Assembly: GCF_000757825.1 (NCBI RefSeq)
Contig: NZ_CP009451.1
Span: 3,038,001 to 3,102,000 of the forward strand
Direction: 5' to 3'
Source of the DNA: Cedecea neteri
GTDB lineage: Bacteria; Pseudomonadota; Gammaproteobacteria; Enterobacterales; Enterobacteriaceae
DNA: 64,000 nucleotides
Part shown: in pieces, positions 1 through 11,108 of the stretch
How positions within the stretch are numbered: the first letter of the stretch is position 1
How the letters are laid out: each line of letters starts with the position of its first letter
The notes under the pieces: generated by a model
Databases searched by the model: none
Told to the model about the DNA's origin: nothing
The model's input: only the letters and a program-made list of their open reading frames with translations
Translations under genes and position numbers: made by a program

Positions 1-155
<155 letters not shown>

Positions 156-170
156 CGCTTCGTTTTCTAG

Positions 171-809
<639 letters not shown>

Positions 810-834
810 AGCTTAGTACCAAAGAGAGGACACA

Positions 835-1824
835 ATGCAGGGTTCTGTGACAGAGTTTCTAAAACCACGCCTGGTAGATATCGAGCAAGTGAGTTCGACG
901 CACGCCAAGGTGACCCTTGAGCCGTTAGAGCGTGGCTTTGGCCATACTCTTGGTAACGCACTGCGCCGTATTCTGCTTTCATCGATGCCGGGTTGCGCGG
1001 TGACTGAGGTTGAGATTGATGGTGTACTGCACGAGTACAGCACCAAAGAAGGCGTTCAGGAAGATATCCTGGAAATCCTGCTCAACCTGAAAGGGCTGGC
1101 GGTAAGAGTTCAAGGTAAAGATGAAGTTATTCTTACCCTGAATAAATCTGGCATTGGCCCTGTGACCGCAGCCGACATCACCCATGATGGTGATGTCGAA
1201 ATCGTCAAGCCGCAGCATGTGATCTGCCACCTGACCGATGAGAACGCCGCTATTAGCATGCGTATCAAAGTTCAGCGCGGTCGCGGTTATGTGCCGGCTT
1301 CTACCCGAATTCATTCGGAAGAAGATGAGCGCCCAATCGGCCGTCTGCTGGTCGACGCCTGCTACAGCCCTGTAGAGCGTATTGCCTACAATGTTGAAGC
1401 AGCGCGTGTAGAACAGCGTACCGACCTGGACAAGCTGGTCATCGAAATGGAAACCAACGGCACAATCGATCCTGAAGAGGCGATTCGTCGTGCGGCAACC
1501 ATTCTGGCAGAACAACTTGAAGCTTTCGTTGACCTACGTGATGTGCGTCAGCCGGAAGTTAAAGAAGAGAAACCAGAATTCGATCCGATCTTGCTGCGCC
1601 CTGTTGACGATCTGGAATTGACTGTCCGCTCTGCTAACTGCCTTAAGGCAGAAGCTATCCACTATATCGGTGATCTGGTACAGCGTACCGAGGTTGAGCT
1701 ACTCAAAACGCCTAACCTGGGTAAAAAATCTCTTACCGAGATTAAAGACGTGCTGGCTTCTCGTGGTTTGTCTCTGGGCATGCGCCTGGAAAACTGGCCA
1801 CCAGCAAGCATTGCTGACGAGTAA
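835..1824 (+). CDS. rpoA: RNA polymerase alpha subunit
   Basis: The 329-residue product is the standard length for alpha. The N-terminal domain (about residues 1-235) starts [12 protein letters not shown] and carries the dimerisation and assembly core ([20 protein letters not shown]). An acidic linker (KEEKPEFDP) leads to the C-terminal helix-hairpin-helix domain (about 250-329), which contains the UP-element-binding residues in [14 protein letters not shown] sequence. Alpha assembles beta and beta' and contacts UP elements, such as those at the rRNA promoter further along this window, and activators such as CRP. It lies in the alpha operon between rpsD and rplQ. Confidence 0.99.
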
Positions 1825-1840
1825 CCGGATCACAGGTTAA

Positions 1841-2251
<411 letters not shown>

Positions 2252-2265
2252 TCTGTAGTAACGTA

Positions 2266-2293
2266 GAAAAACCGGGCTTGCCCGGTTTTTTTA
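2266..2293 (+). terminator. Intrinsic terminator of the alpha operon
   Basis: ACCGGGC / GCCCGGT arms with a tight TT loop are preceded by an A-run and followed by seven T residues. It closes the rpsK-rpsD-rpoA-rplQ transcript just after rplQ. Confidence 0.93.
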
Positions 2294-2363
2294 TATCCAG
2301 AATATCCCCTTCCCGATACTTTCCTCGTATTCTTGTATTACTCCTTGTTGATCTGAGGTCGCT

Positions 2364-2735
2364 ATGTGGTTACTCGATCAGTGGGCGGAACGACATATTG
2401 TTGATGCCCAGCGTAACGGTGATTTTGATTGTCTGCCGGGCAGCGGTGAACCCATAATGCTCGATGATGACAGTCATGTTCCTCCCGAACTCCGTGCCGG
2501 ATACCGTCTGCTTAAAAATGCGGGTTGTTTACCGCCGGAGATGCAGCAACGTAAAGATGCGCTTGAGCTGGTTGATCTGCTGAAAACGGTGCATGCTCAG
2601 AGCGAGGAATACCAGGCAATCAGCAGCAAGCTCGCACTGCTTGAGCTCAAGCTTCGTCAGGCAGGCATAAATACAGATTTCTTACGCGGTGAGTATGCCG
2701 TAAAACTGATGCAGCAAATTGTCGAGGAAAAATGA
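2364..2735 (+). CDS. yhdN: DUF1992 (DnaJ-homologue subfamily C-like) protein YhdN
   Basis: This 123-residue cytoplasmic protein starts MWLLDQWAERHIVDAQRNGDF and contains the GSGEPIMLDDDSHVPPELR block typical of DUF1992. The function is not established. The family is annotated as DnaJ-C-like, but no HPD J-domain motif is visible here. The TGA stop overlaps the zntR start (ATGATG), so the two are translationally coupled. The same pair lies downstream of rplQ in E. coli. Confidence 0.9.
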   Translation: MWLLDQWAERHIVDAQRNGDFDCLPGSGEPIMLDDDSHVPPELRAGYRLLKNAGCLPPEMQQRKDALELVDLLKTVHAQSEEYQAISSKLALLELKLRQAGINTDFLRGEYAVKLMQQIVEEK

Positions 2736-3151
2736 TGTTTCGTATAGGTGAGCTGGCAAAGCTGGCAGATGTGACGCCAGATACTATTCGTTATTATGAA
2801 AAACAGCAGATGATGGATCATGAGGTGCGAACTGAAGGTGGTTTTCGCCTTTACAGCGACAGCGATCTCCAGCGCCTTAAGTTCATCCGTTACGCCAAGC
2901 AGCTGGGGTTTACTCTGGAAGCCATCCGCGAACTGCTGTCGATCCGTATCGATCCTGAACACCATACCTGTCAGGAATCTAAAGGCATTGTGCAAAGCCG
3001 GCTAAGCGAGGTAGAGTCCAAAATCAAAGAATTGCAGAATATGCGACGTTCGCTGCAGCGCCTGAACGATGCTTGCTGCGGTACCGCACACAGCAGCGTT
3101 TACTGCTCAATCCTGGAAGCTCTGGAGCAGGGAGCAAGCAGTAAGAAATAG
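2735..3151 (+). CDS. zntR: MerR-family Zn(II)-responsive activator ZntR
   Basis: ZntR activates the zinc exporter gene zntA when zinc is in excess, by untwisting an over-long promoter spacer. A MerR winged-helix domain (residues 1-70, MFRIGELAKLADVTPDTIRYY) is followed by a long dimerisation helix and the metal-binding loop. The zinc ligands known from E. coli are all present: Cys79 (HHTCQES), Cys114/Cys115, His119 and Cys124 (CCGTAHSSVYC). The start at 2735 gives the family N-terminus; an ATG at 2732 adds one Met. The protein ends ASSKK and lacks the short Cys-ending tail I recall in E. coli. Confidence 0.95.
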   Translation: MFRIGELAKLADVTPDTIRYYEKQQMMDHEVRTEGGFRLYSDSDLQRLKFIRYAKQLGFTLEAIRELLSIRIDPEHHTCQESKGIVQSRLSEVESKIKELQNMRRSLQRLNDACCGTAHSSVYCSILEALEQGASSKK

Positions 3152-3216
3152 TCGCTTGATCTTTTTTTGAACAAAGAATAGACTCGCGGCGCTAATTAAA
3201 CCCATCTGGAGTAATT

Positions 3217-3501
3217 ATGAGCACTAAATACCGCCATCAAAAAGGCCAAATTAAAGATAACGCCATTGAGGCTCTGTTACATGACCCACTGTTCAGGCAA
3301 AGAGTAGAGAAGAATAAGAAAGGGAAAGGCAGTTATCAGCGCAACGAGAAACACGGTAATCGGGGTAACTGGGAGGCCAGTGGCAAACAAGCAATGAGCT
3401 TTTTTACCACTGGCCTTCTGCTTTTAGCAGCCAGTATTAATTACGCTGGTTCTGTTCTTTTAGCAGGTCGCGGATTTCGCTCAGCAATACTTCCTCTTTA
3501 G
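3217..3501 (+). CDS. arfA: Alternative ribosome-rescue factor A (ArfA)
   Basis: ArfA recruits RF2 to ribosomes stalled on nonstop mRNA, as a backup for tmRNA. The functional part is clear: [20 protein letters not shown], then KNKKGKGSY and [12 protein letters not shown] at about residues 10-57. The reading frame runs to 94 residues, longer than the roughly 72 of E. coli, and its last 65 bp are antisense to the 3' end of mscL. A 10-bp hairpin lies in the coding sequence at 3374-3416. In E. coli, RNase III cleavage in such a hairpin yields a nonstop mRNA and an active protein of about 55 residues that is made when tmRNA is lacking. The tail beyond residue 55 is probably never part of the active form. 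Confidence 0.93.
   Translation: MSTKYRHQKGQIKDNAIEALLHDPLFRQRVEKNKKGKGSYQRNEKHGNRGNWEASGKQAMSFFTTGLLLLAASINYAGSVLLAGRGFRSAILPL
3374..3416 (+). promoter_or_regulatory. RNase III-type hairpin inside arfA
   Basis: AGGCCAGTGG (3374-3383) pairs with CCACTGGCCT (3407-3416) in a perfect 10-bp stem. The intervening 23 nt can add an inner AAGC/GCTT pairing. It covers about codons 53-67 of arfA, where the family mRNA is cut. The role is inferred from E. coli arfA. Confidence 0.75.
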
Positions 3502-3850
3502 AAGGTGCCGGAGGTGCCGCAGGCTCTTCAGCCTTCTTACGGTTTAGTTTATTAATCACTTTGATGGCCATGAAGATGGCAAATGCAACAATCACGAAGT
3601 CAAAAATATTCTGAATAAAGACGCCGTAGTGCATGACCACTGCAGGCACATCACCCTGCGCGTCACGCAGCGTCAGTGCAAACTGCTTAAAATCAACCCC
3701 CCCAATCAGCAGACCCAGTGGCGGCATAATAATATCCGCAACCAGCGAGGAAACAATTTTCCCGAATGCTGCACCAATAATCACACCCACTGCCAAATCA
3801 ACAACGTTCCCGCGCATCGCGAATTCGCGAAACTCTTTTAAAATACTCAT
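3437..3850 (-). CDS. mscL: Large-conductance mechanosensitive channel MscL
   Basis: The 137-residue product matches MscL length. It has an amphipathic N-terminal helix ([15 protein letters not shown]), TM1 at about residues 15-45 ([21 protein letters not shown]), a periplasmic loop, TM2 at about 75-100 and a cytoplasmic helical bundle ending [13 protein letters not shown]. The homopentamer opens under membrane tension to release solutes during osmotic downshock. The 3' end overlaps the convergent arfA reading frame. TrkA is encoded upstream on the same strand. Confidence 0.98.
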   Translation of the reverse strand: MSILKEFREFAMRGNVVDLAVGVIIGAAFGKIVSSLVADIIMPPLGLLIGGVDFKQFALTLRDAQGDVPAVVMHYGVFIQNIFDFVIVAFAIFMAIKVINKLNRKKAEEPAAPPAPSKEEVLLSEIRDLLKEQNQRN

Positions 3851-3964
3851 TTATCTCTCCTTGTGCCGGCTGACAGTAATAATTCTAACAAAGGATGTCT
3901 TAATTTCCATTGCCGCAGGAAATAAGATTTTTTTGTTAATTCCATAATAGTAAAGTGGTTTTCT

Positions 3965-3999
3965 TACAAAGAAACGGGACAGAAAGATTTCTGCCCCGG
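3965..3999 (-). terminator. Probable intrinsic terminator after trkA
   Basis: On the minus strand a CGGGG-CAGAAA stem pairs with TTCTG-TCCCG across a short loop and is followed by a T-rich run. It lies directly downstream of the trkA stop and upstream of mscL, so mscL probably has its own promoter in the remaining gap. Confidence 0.65.
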
Positions 4000-4004
4000 T
4001 GAGT

Positions 4005-5381
4005 TTAGAGGAAGAATGGGCTTGGCTGGAACAGTCGCTCTACATCGCTGACAAATTTCTTATCCGTTAAGAACATAATCACGTGATCGCCCTGCTCTAT
4101 ACGCAGGTTGTCATTGGCGATCATGACATCATTGCCACGTACCACGGCGCCGATGATCGTCCCTGGCGGAAGCTTTATTTCATCAATCACTCGTCCTACA
4201 ACGCGGGAAGTACTTTCGTCACCGTGTGCAACGGCTTCGATGGCTTCAGCAACGCCGCGGCGAAGGGATGAAACACCAACAATATCGGCTTTGCGAACAT
4301 GTCCCAGCAGGGCAGAAATCGTTGCCTGCTGGGGAGAGATAGCAATATCGATAACGCTGCCCTGCACTAAATCGACATAGGCGTTACGCTGTATGAGAAC
4401 CATGACTTTTTTGGCTCCCATACGCTTGGCCAGCATGGCCGACATAATATTGGCTTCATCATCGTTGGTGACCGCAATAAACAGATCGACCTGATCGATA
4501 TGCTCTTCAGCCAGCAATTCCTGATCTGAGGCGTCGCCATAAAATACGATGGTATTTTGTAGCATTTCCGCAAGCTCAGAAGCGCGCTGCTGGTCGCGTT
4601 CAATCAGTTTTACGCTGTAATCTTTCTCCAGGCGGTGGGCCAGACCTGCGCCAATATTACCGCCGCCCACCAGCATAATGCGCTTATAAGGTTTCTCCAG
4701 ACGCTGAAGCTCGCTCATAACCGCACGGATATTCTGCGAAGCCGCTATAAAGAAGACCTCATCGCCTGCTTCAACGATGGTCGACCCCTGTGGGCGAATA
4801 GGACGATCATGACGGAAAATTGCGGCGACACGCGTATCGATATGCGGCATATGTTCGCGCATGGTGGAAAGTGCATTACCTACCAGTGGACCACCGTAGT
4901 AGGCCTTTACTACCGCCAGACTCACTTTGCCTTCTGCGAAATTTACGACCTGAAGTGCGCCAGGGTATTCAATCAGGCGATAAATATTGTCGATGACCAG
5001 CTGTTCTGGAGCAATCAGGTGATCGATAGGCACCGCTTCCGCATTGAACAGTTTCTCCGCATCGCGAACATAGTCCGGCGCTCGAATACGGGCAATCCTG
5101 TTTGGCGTGTTAAACAGTGAATAGGCCACCTGGCAGGCGATCATATTCGTTTCATCAGAGCTGGTAACTGCAACCAGCATGTCTGCGTCATCCGCACCCG
5201 CCTCACGAAGTACCCGGGGATGAGACCCATGGCCCTGGACTACACGCAGATCGAACTTGTCCTGCAGAATACGCAGGCGAGCCTGGTTGGTATCGACGAC
5301 GGTGATATCGTTGTTCTCACCGACCAGGTTTTCCGCCAGAGTGCCGCCGACCTGACCGGCACCCAGAATGATTATTTTCAT
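4005..5381 (-). CDS. trkA: Trk potassium uptake regulatory NAD-binding protein TrkA
   Basis: The 458-residue peripheral membrane protein contains two RCK units. The first Rossmann fold starts at residue 1 ([19 protein letters not shown]) and the second near residue 233 ([19 protein letters not shown]). Each is followed by a TrkA-C domain. It binds NAD(H) and gates the TrkH/TrkG K+ channels. Its length equals that of E. coli TrkA. It is 49 bp downstream of rsmB on the same strand, as in the E. coli fmt-rsmB-trkA cluster. Confidence 0.98.
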   Translation of the reverse strand: MKIIILGAGQVGGTLAENLVGENNDITVVDTNQARLRILQDKFDLRVVQGHGSHPRVLREAGADDADMLVAVTSSDETNMIACQVAYSLFNTPNRIARIRAPDYVRDAEKLFNAEAVPIDHLIAPEQLVIDNIYRLIEYPGALQVVNFAEGKVSLAVVKAYYGGPLVGNALSTMREHMPHIDTRVAAIFRHDRPIRPQGSTIVEAGDEVFFIAASQNIRAVMSELQRLEKPYKRIMLVGGGNIGAGLAHRLEKDYSVKLIERDQQRASELAEMLQNTIVFYGDASDQELLAEEHIDQVDLFIAVTNDDEANIMSAMLAKRMGAKKVMVLIQRNAYVDLVQGSVIDIAISPQQATISALLGHVRKADIVGVSSLRRGVAEAIEAVAHGDESTSRVVGRVIDEIKLPPGTIIGAVVRGNDVMIANDNLRIEQGDHVIMFLTDKKFVSDVERLFQPSPFFL

Positions 5382-5430
5382 CGTTTATCGCTTCACGAGT
5401 GATGAAACTTATGACTTGCCCTGAAGGGAG

Positions 5431-6720
5431 TCAGCTCTTAATTAGCTTAGCGTAGTAGAAGCCGTCGCCGTCGTCTGCCGCGGGCAGATTTTGAATGCCG
5501 GGCCTCTTTTCGTCACCGGTTTCAACCAGTTTGGCATCGGCATGACTCGCCAGAAACGCGCTGACCTGATCTTTGTTTTCGTCAGGCAGAATAGAACAGG
5601 TAGCATAAACCAGCGTACCGCCTGATTTCAGGTGAGGCCAGATAGCGTCCAGGATTTCTTTTTGCAGGGCAACCAGCTCGGCGATATCCCTGTCACGGCG
5701 TAGCCACTTGATGTCTGGATGGCGACGAATGACGCCGGTTGCCGAGCACGGTGCATCAAGCAGAATGCGATCAAACTTAGTGTCGCCGCACCACTGTACC
5801 GGGAAACGACCATCTCCCTGCTTCACCTCTGCTTTCATACCTAACCGCGCAAGGTTTTCATTCACGCGTTTCAGACGCTGAGCATCAACGTCGACGGCCA
5901 TGACTTTTGCGTTCGGTGCAGCTTCCAGAATATGTGTCGTCTTGCCGCCTGGGGCGGCACAAAGATCCAGAATGGTATCGCCGTTTTGCGGATCTAAAAG
6001 ATCAACGCTTCCCTGAGCAGAAGCATCCTGAACCGTCACCCAGCCTTGTTCAAATCCTGGTAAAGCCTGGACAGGGGCCGGTGCATCAAGGCGTACCGCG
6101 TCACTGTATTTTGGATGGATATGTCCTTCGAGACCTGCTTCAGCAAGCAATGCCATCCAGGCTTCGCGGGTATGATGCTGACGATTTACACGCAGCCACA
6201 TTGGGGGCCGCTGATTGTTCGCATCGACAATGGCTTCCCAGCTCTCCGGATAAGCTTTCTTCAGGCGCTGCAGCAGCCAGCTTGGGTGCAGAAAACGACT
6301 TTCATGCTTAGCGGCTTCCGCCATCAGGCTTTCCTGCTGACGCTGGAACTGACGCAGTACGCCGTTGATTAAGCCCTTGAATGCCTGCCGCTTAATAGCG
6401 ATTGCGCCTTCAACGGTTTCGGCAAGCGCCGCGTGTGGAGGAATGCGGGTATACAGAAGCTGATAGAAGCCGACCATAATTAAGTAATGGATCGTGCGCT
6501 GTTTTCCGGTCATCGGACGTGACATGAGTTTGCCAACCAGCCAGTCCAGCTGCGGGAGAGTACGCAGCACGCCAAAGCACAGCTCCTGCAGCAGGGCTCT
6601 GTCTTTATCCGAGACTTTCTGCTGTACCGCAGGCAGTACATTACTTAATGATTGTCCTTGCTCGACAACTTGTTCAATAGTTTGGGCAGCCAGGCTGCGA
6701 AGATTCAGTGTTTTTTTCAT
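5431..6720 (-). CDS. rsmB: 16S rRNA m5C967 methyltransferase RsmB
   Basis: This 429-residue SAM-dependent enzyme methylates C967 of 16S rRNA. The N-terminal part (about 1-140) is a NusB-like RNA-binding domain. The C-terminal Rossmann methyltransferase has [16 protein letters not shown] as its SAM motif. The two catalytic cysteines are Cys325 (DAPCSATG) and Cys375 (YATCSIL), the same numbers as in E. coli. The gene lies between fmt and trkA. Confidence 0.98.
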   Translation of the reverse strand: MKKTLNLRSLAAQTIEQVVEQGQSLSNVLPAVQQKVSDKDRALLQELCFGVLRTLPQLDWLVGKLMSRPMTGKQRTIHYLIMVGFYQLLYTRIPPHAALAETVEGAIAIKRQAFKGLINGVLRQFQRQQESLMAEAAKHESRFLHPSWLLQRLKKAYPESWEAIVDANNQRPPMWLRVNRQHHTREAWMALLAEAGLEGHIHPKYSDAVRLDAPAPVQALPGFEQGWVTVQDASAQGSVDLLDPQNGDTILDLCAAPGGKTTHILEAAPNAKVMAVDVDAQRLKRVNENLARLGMKAEVKQGDGRFPVQWCGDTKFDRILLDAPCSATGVIRRHPDIKWLRRDRDIAELVALQKEILDAIWPHLKSGGTLVYATCSILPDENKDQVSAFLASHADAKLVETGDEKRPGIQNLPAADDGDGFYYAKLIKS

Positions 6721-6750
6721 TACCGTGCTCTGGTTTTTCCAGCGCTATAA

Positions 6751-6777
6751 ACAAAAATGCCCAGGTTACCCCGGGCG
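6751..6777 (-). terminator. Terminator-like hairpin between fmt and rsmB
   Basis: On the minus strand GCCCGGG pairs with CCTGGGC (one G-U) around a short loop, followed by ATTTTTG. It could attenuate read-through from fmt into rsmB or be weak and leaky; the genes are often regarded as one operon. Confidence 0.5.
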
Positions 6778-6793
6778 TATAGGTGCGGTTTTA

Positions 6794-7741
6794 TCAGGCC
6801 AGGACCGTTCCAGGCTCAAACCATTCACGGCGTGAGTTCAGGAGATCCTGTGCTTTCATGGCTTTTTTACCTGCGGGCTGCAGTTCTTCAAGATTCAGAA
6901 TGCCGTCAGCGGTCGCGACCTGAATGCCCTGTTTACTGGCGGCAACAATGGTGCCGGGCGCCGAGTTTGCCTGAGTGCTGATGACCGAAGCACGCCAGAC
7001 TTTCAGCGGCTGCCCGTCAATCTCCAGCCAGCTCATTGGCCACGGGTTAAAGGCGCGAATGCAGCGTTCCAATTGAGCGGCGGAAAGATTCCAGTTGATG
7101 CGTGCTTCTTCCTTGCTGAGCTTCTCAGCATAGGTCACCAGCGCTTCATCCTGCACTTCTGGTTTGGCTGTTCCGTCGGCTAACTGTTGAAGCGTGTCCA
7201 GGAGACCTTGTGGACCAAGTCCTGCCAGCTTATCGTACAGCGTACCGCTGGTATCTTCTGCTTCAATCGGGCAGGACAGCTTATACAGCATATTGCCGGT
7301 ATCGAGGCCGATGTCCATTTGCATGATTGTGACGCCAGTTTCTGCATCGCCCGCCCATAAAGAACGCTGGATCGGTGCGGCACCGCGCCAGCGTGGCAGT
7401 AGCGAACCATGTACGTTCACGCAGCCCAGACGAGGCATATCAAGCACCGCCTGCGGTAAAATCAGGCCGTAGGCAACCACAACCATCACATCGGCATTGA
7501 GATCGGCAACAAGCTGCTGATTTTCCGCCTTGCGAAGCGTAGCGGGTTGAAAGACCGGAATGCCTTTATCTTCAGCCAGCACTTTTACCGGGCCTGGCAT
7601 AAGTTTTTTACCACGGCCTGCAGGGCGGTCTGGTTGCGTAAAGACGCCGACAACCTGGTGCTGAGAAGACAACAGCGCGTCAAGATGACGCGCTGCAAAA
7701 TCGGGGGTTCCGGCGAAAATAATACGCAGAGAATCTGACAC
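6794..7741 (-). CDS. fmt: Methionyl-tRNA formyltransferase
   Basis: Fmt formylates Met-tRNAfMet using 10-formyl-THF, allowing initiation. The 315-residue protein has an N-terminal formyltransferase domain ([18 protein letters not shown]). The catalytic region reads [19 protein letters not shown] near residue 110, with the SLLPRWRG motif. The C-terminal tRNA-binding beta-barrel covers about 210-315. The gene starts 14 bp after the def stop codon, so def and fmt are co-transcribed; def later removes the formyl group. Confidence 0.98.
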   Translation of the reverse strand: MSDSLRIIFAGTPDFAARHLDALLSSQHQVVGVFTQPDRPAGRGKKLMPGPVKVLAEDKGIPVFQPATLRKAENQQLVADLNADVMVVVAYGLILPQAVLDMPRLGCVNVHGSLLPRWRGAAPIQRSLWAGDAETGVTIMQMDIGLDTGNMLYKLSCPIEAEDTSGTLYDKLAGLGPQGLLDTLQQLADGTAKPEVQDEALVTYAEKLSKEEARINWNLSAAQLERCIRAFNPWPMSWLEIDGQPLKVWRASVISTQANSAPGTIVAASKQGIQVATADGILNLEELQPAGKKAMKAQDLLNSRREWFEPGTVLA

Positions 7742-7755
7742 GTTGCTTGTTGTCC

Positions 7756-8265
7756 TTAAGCTTTCGCTTTCAAACGGTCGAGTTTTTCAACTTTCTGACG
7801 AATACGTTGCTGTTTCAGCGGCGACAGATAATCGATAAACAGTTTACCGACCAGGTGATCCATTTCGTGCTGGATACAAATAGCCAGCAGACCATCCGCT
7901 TCCAGTTCAAACGTTTTACCTTCACGGTCCAGCGCACGAATCTTCACTTTCTCCGCGCGTGGCACCAGTGCTCGCTGTTCCGGAATAGACAGACAGCCTT
8001 CTTCGATACCGGTCTCGCCGCTTTTTTCCAGCAGCTCTGGGTTAATCAGCACCAGCTGCTCGTCGCGGTTTTCAGAAACATCAATAACGATGATGCGCTG
8101 ATGAATATCAACCTGCGTAGCGGCCAGGCCAATACCTTCTTCGTCATACATTGTTTCGAACATATCATCGACGATGCGCTGAATGTCCGCATTCACTTTT
8201 TCGACCGGTTTAGCGACTTTGCGAAGGCGCTCGTCGGGAATATGTAATACTTGCAAAACTGCCAT
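7756..8265 (-). CDS. def: Peptide deformylase
   Basis: The 169-residue metalloenzyme removes the formyl group from nascent N-termini. All three family motifs are present: GIGLAATQ (residues 45-51), EGCLSIP with metal ligand Cys91, and HEMDH with His133, Glu134 and His137. The length equals that of E. coli Def. It is the first gene of the leftward def-fmt group and is divergent from dprA, with a 125-bp shared upstream region. Confidence 0.99.
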   Translation of the reverse strand: MAVLQVLHIPDERLRKVAKPVEKVNADIQRIVDDMFETMYDEEGIGLAATQVDIHQRIIVIDVSENRDEQLVLINPELLEKSGETGIEEGCLSIPEQRALVPRAEKVKIRALDREGKTFELEADGLLAICIQHEMDHLVGKLFIDYLSPLKQQRIRQKVEKLDRLKAKA

Positions 8266-8390
8266 AAATATCCAGAGCTGTGTTCAGTAGTAGAAAGGAT
8301 TATTCCCTCTATTCTAGACATTTCCCCGGCTGATTGACAGCATCAGTGACCAATCGCAAGGATTGCTTTTATGGCCTGTGGCAGGAGGAA

Positions 8391-9518
8391 ATGGTGCTGC
8401 GAACGGAGATTTGGTTACGTCTTATGGCTGTTAAAGGACTAAGTGGTGATAAGTTCCTAAAAATAGCCCACTTCCTGCAACGCAGCCCCGCAATAGATAG
8501 AGCAAGCTTGCCTGGCTCGGGATTAAGCGCAAGCGAATGTGCACTCTTTAATGCATTTGATGAGCGTCAGCTTGAAGCCAGTCTCAGATGGCTTGATAAA
8601 CCGGGGCACTACTTGCTGACGGCGGAAGATGCTCATTACCCGGAACAGCTTCGCGCTATAAATGATTATCCTGCAGCCCTCTTTGTAGCCGGGGATCCCT
8701 CGCAACTTAGCCAAAATCAGCTCGCCGTTGTCGGCAGTCGTAATCTCTCCGATTACGGTGAACGCAATTGTCGGCAGTTCTGTGAGGAACTTGCTCAGGC
8801 AGGGCTGGTAATAACCAGCGGTCTGGCTTTGGGAATTGACGGTGTTGCTCATCGTGCTGCCCTGAGTGTTCAAGGTAAAACAATTGCCGTGCTGGGTAAT
8901 GGTTTAGGCAGCGTTCATCCTAAACGCCATCTGATGCTGGCCAGGCAAATTGTGGAACAGGGCGGGGCAGTAGTGTCTGAATTTCCCCTTTCCTGCACGC
9001 CGTGGCCATCGAACTTTCCGTGGCGCAATCGTGTCATCAGCGGATTAAGCCGGGCTGTCTTGGTGGTGGAGGCCGGGGAGCGAAGCGGATCTCTGGTTAC
9101 CGCTCGTTATGCCGTTGAGCAGGGAAGAGAGGTGTTTGCCTTGCCAGGCACGATTGGTAGCCCAGGCAGTGAAGGCCCACATTGGCTGATTCAGCAGGGT
9201 GCAAATCTGGCCCGAAGCCCGCAGGATATCCTCGATTATCTGTCCTCTGAACTGCACTGGCTCCCCGCTTCGCACAATGTGCCAATATATTCGCCAAATC
9301 AACAAGACGGTGCATTGCCATTTCCCAATCTGTTGGCTAACGTAGGAGATGAGGTTACACCTGTTGACGTCGTCGCTGAACGTGCCGGCCAACCTGTGCC
9401 AGAGACGGTAGCTCAGCTACTCGAACTGGAGTTAGCAGGATGGATCGCAGCTGTACCCGGCGGCTATGTCCGATTGAGGAGGGCATGCCATGTTCGACGT
9501 ACTAATGTACTTATTTGA
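8391..9518 (+). CDS. dprA: DNA-processing protein DprA (Smf)
   Basis: I chose the ATG at 8391 because AGGAGGA lies directly upstream and because [12 protein letters not shown] aligns with the E. coli Smf N-terminus; the frame is open 57 bp further upstream. The 375-residue protein has an N-terminal SAM-like region, the Rossmann-type DprA core ([43 protein letters not shown] at about 110-260) and a C-terminal winged helix ([14 protein letters not shown]). DprA binds ssDNA and loads RecA in transformable bacteria; in enterics its role is unclear. Its end overlaps smg by 29 bp. Confidence 0.96.
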   Translation: MVLRTEIWLRLMAVKGLSGDKFLKIAHFLQRSPAIDRASLPGSGLSASECALFNAFDERQLEASLRWLDKPGHYLLTAEDAHYPEQLRAINDYPAALFVAGDPSQLSQNQLAVVGSRNLSDYGERNCRQFCEELAQAGLVITSGLALGIDGVAHRAALSVQGKTIAVLGNGLGSVHPKRHLMLARQIVEQGGAVVSEFPLSCTPWPSNFPWRNRVISGLSRAVLVVEAGERSGSLVTARYAVEQGREVFALPGTIGSPGSEGPHWLIQQGANLARSPQDILDYLSSELHWLPASHNVPIYSPNQQDGALPFPNLLANVGDEVTPVDVVAERAGQPVPETVAQLLELELAGWIAAVPGGYVRLRRACHVRRTNVLI

Positions 9519-9963
9519 AACCTACATCCACAGCGAAGCAGAAATGCGCGTTGACCAGGATAAGCTGACGAGCGATCTCACCGACGCGGGTTTTGATCGT
9601 GAGGACATTTTTAACGCCTTAGTGTGGCTTGAAAAGCTGGCTGACTATCAGGAAGGTTTGACCGAGCCGATGCAGCTTGCTGCGGATCCTCTCTCCATGC
9701 GTATTTTCACCGCAGAAGAGAGCCAACGGCTCGATGCGGACTGCCGGGGCTTTTTACTGTTCCTTGAGCAGATTCAGGTGCTAAATCTCGAAACCCGTGA
9801 AATGGTTATTGAGCGCGTACTGGCGCTGGATACCGCAGAATTCGAACTGGAAGATCTGAAATGGGTTGTGCTGATGGTGTTGTTCAATATTCCGGGTTGT
9901 GAAAACGCCTACCAGCAAATGGAAGAATTACTCTTCGAGGCAAATGAAGGTATGCTGCACTAA
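9490..9963 (+). CDS. smg: Smg family protein (DUF494)
   Basis: This 157-residue acidic protein starts [23 protein letters not shown], matching Smg. Its function is unknown. It overlaps the 3' end of dprA by 29 bp in another frame, which indicates translational coupling. It carries no signal peptide or membrane segment. Confidence 0.93.
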   Translation: MFDVLMYLFETYIHSEAEMRVDQDKLTSDLTDAGFDREDIFNALVWLEKLADYQEGLTEPMQLAADPLSMRIFTAEESQRLDADCRGFLLFLEQIQVLNLETREMVIERVLALDTAEFELEDLKWVVLMVLFNIPGCENAYQQMEELLFEANEGMLH

Positions 9964-9986
9964 ATTGAGTTGCAGCATGAGATGTT

Positions 9987-10529
9987 ATGGCCAAGTCAGC
10001 ACTGTTCTCGGTGCCAAAAAATGAACCCTGCCCCCAATGCGGGGCAGAGTTAACAATACGTTCCGGTAAACACGGCCCATTTTTGGGCTGTTCCCACTAC
10101 CCGGAATGCGACTATGTTCGCCCGCTAAAGAGCCAGGCCGATGGCCATATAGTTAAAGTGCTTGATGGTCAGCAGTGTCCGGTTTGTCAGGCCACGCTCG
10201 TGTTACGTCAGGGGCGTTTTGGCATGTTTATCGGCTGCAGCAACTATCCTGAATGCGAACACACGGAAGTCATTGATAAACCAGATGAGACCACGATAGC
10301 TTGCCCGCAATGCCAGAAAGGGCAATTGGTTCAGCGGCGTTCGCGCTACGGCAAAACCTTCTGGTCTTGCGATTGCTACCCGGAGTGCCAGTTCGTCATC
10401 AACTTTAAGCCTGTAGCGGGCATCTGCTCTGACTGTCAGTACCCGCTGCTTATTGAAAAGAAAACGGCCCAGGGCGTGAAACGCTTCTGTGCCAATAAAC
10501 AATGTGGAAAGCCGGTAACGGCGGAATAA
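9987..10529 (+). CDS. yrdD: Topoisomerase I-like zinc-ribbon protein YrdD
   Basis: This 180-residue protein is built from four Cys4 zinc ribbons related to the C-terminal domain of topoisomerase I: CPQC...CSHYPEC, CPVC...CSNYPEC, CPQC...CDCYPEC and CSDC...CANKQC. It has no catalytic topoisomerase domain. A nucleic-acid-binding role is inferred from the ribbons. It lies between smg and tsaC in a rightward operon, 4 bp before tsaC. Confidence 0.92.
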   Translation: MAKSALFSVPKNEPCPQCGAELTIRSGKHGPFLGCSHYPECDYVRPLKSQADGHIVKVLDGQQCPVCQATLVLRQGRFGMFIGCSNYPECEHTEVIDKPDETTIACPQCQKGQLVQRRSRYGKTFWSCDCYPECQFVINFKPVAGICSDCQYPLLIEKKTAQGVKRFCANKQCGKPVTAE

Positions 10530-10533
10530 GCCA

Positions 10534-11106
10534 GTGAATAATAACCTGCCTGAAGGCCAGCTCGCGCAGATCGTAGCGGCCCTGAAAGAACAGCAAGTCA
10601 TCGCTTACCCAACCGAAGCCGTATTTGGCGTCGGTTGCGATCCCGACAGTGAGCTCGCGGTTACCCGTCTGTTAGAACTGAAACAGCGTCCGGTAGAAAA
10701 GGGACTTATCCTTATTGCGGCCGATTTTGATCAACTGAAACCTTACATTAACGTCGCTGTATTGAGCGAAGAACGGCTTTCCTCGGTGTTCGCCAATTGG
10801 CCTGGGCCAGTTACGTTTGTTTTCCCTGCTTTGCCTTCCACACCAAAATGGCTGACCGGGCATTTTGATTCTCTGGCGGTGCGCGTGACCAATCACCCGC
10901 TAGTGAAAGAGCTATGCCTTGCCTACGGTAAACCGCTGGTGTCGACCAGTGCGAACCTTACAGGTCTGCCTCCGTGCCGCACTGCGCAGGAAGTCCTGCA
11001 GCAGTTTGGTGAGAGCTTCCCGGTGCTTATGGGAGACACCGGTGGGCGACTGAACCCTTCAGAAATCCGCGATGCCTTAACCGGCGAACTCTTCCGTCAG
11101 GGGTAA
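10534..11106 (+). CDS. tsaC: L-threonylcarbamoyladenylate synthase TsaC
   Basis: TsaC makes threonylcarbamoyl-AMP from Thr, bicarbonate and ATP for t6A37 tRNA modification. The 190-residue single YrdC domain shows [14 protein letters not shown] near residue 25, [13 protein letters not shown] near 50 and STSANLTG near 145. Translation starts at a GTG only 4 bp after the yrdD stop, giving the family N-terminus MNNNLPEGQ. aroE follows after 2 bp, so the operon is tightly packed. Confidence 0.97.
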   Translation: MNNNLPEGQLAQIVAALKEQQVIAYPTEAVFGVGCDPDSELAVTRLLELKQRPVEKGLILIAADFDQLKPYINVAVLSEERLSSVFANWPGPVTFVFPALPSTPKWLTGHFDSLAVRVTNHPLVKELCLAYGKPLVSTSANLTGLPPCRTAQEVLQQFGESFPVLMGDTGGRLNPSEIRDALTGELFRQG

Positions 11107-11108
11107 TT

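Noticed and set aside
8334..8390. Upstream extension of dprA
   Set aside because: Nineteen extra codons precede a well-placed AGGAGGA and the ATG matching the family start.
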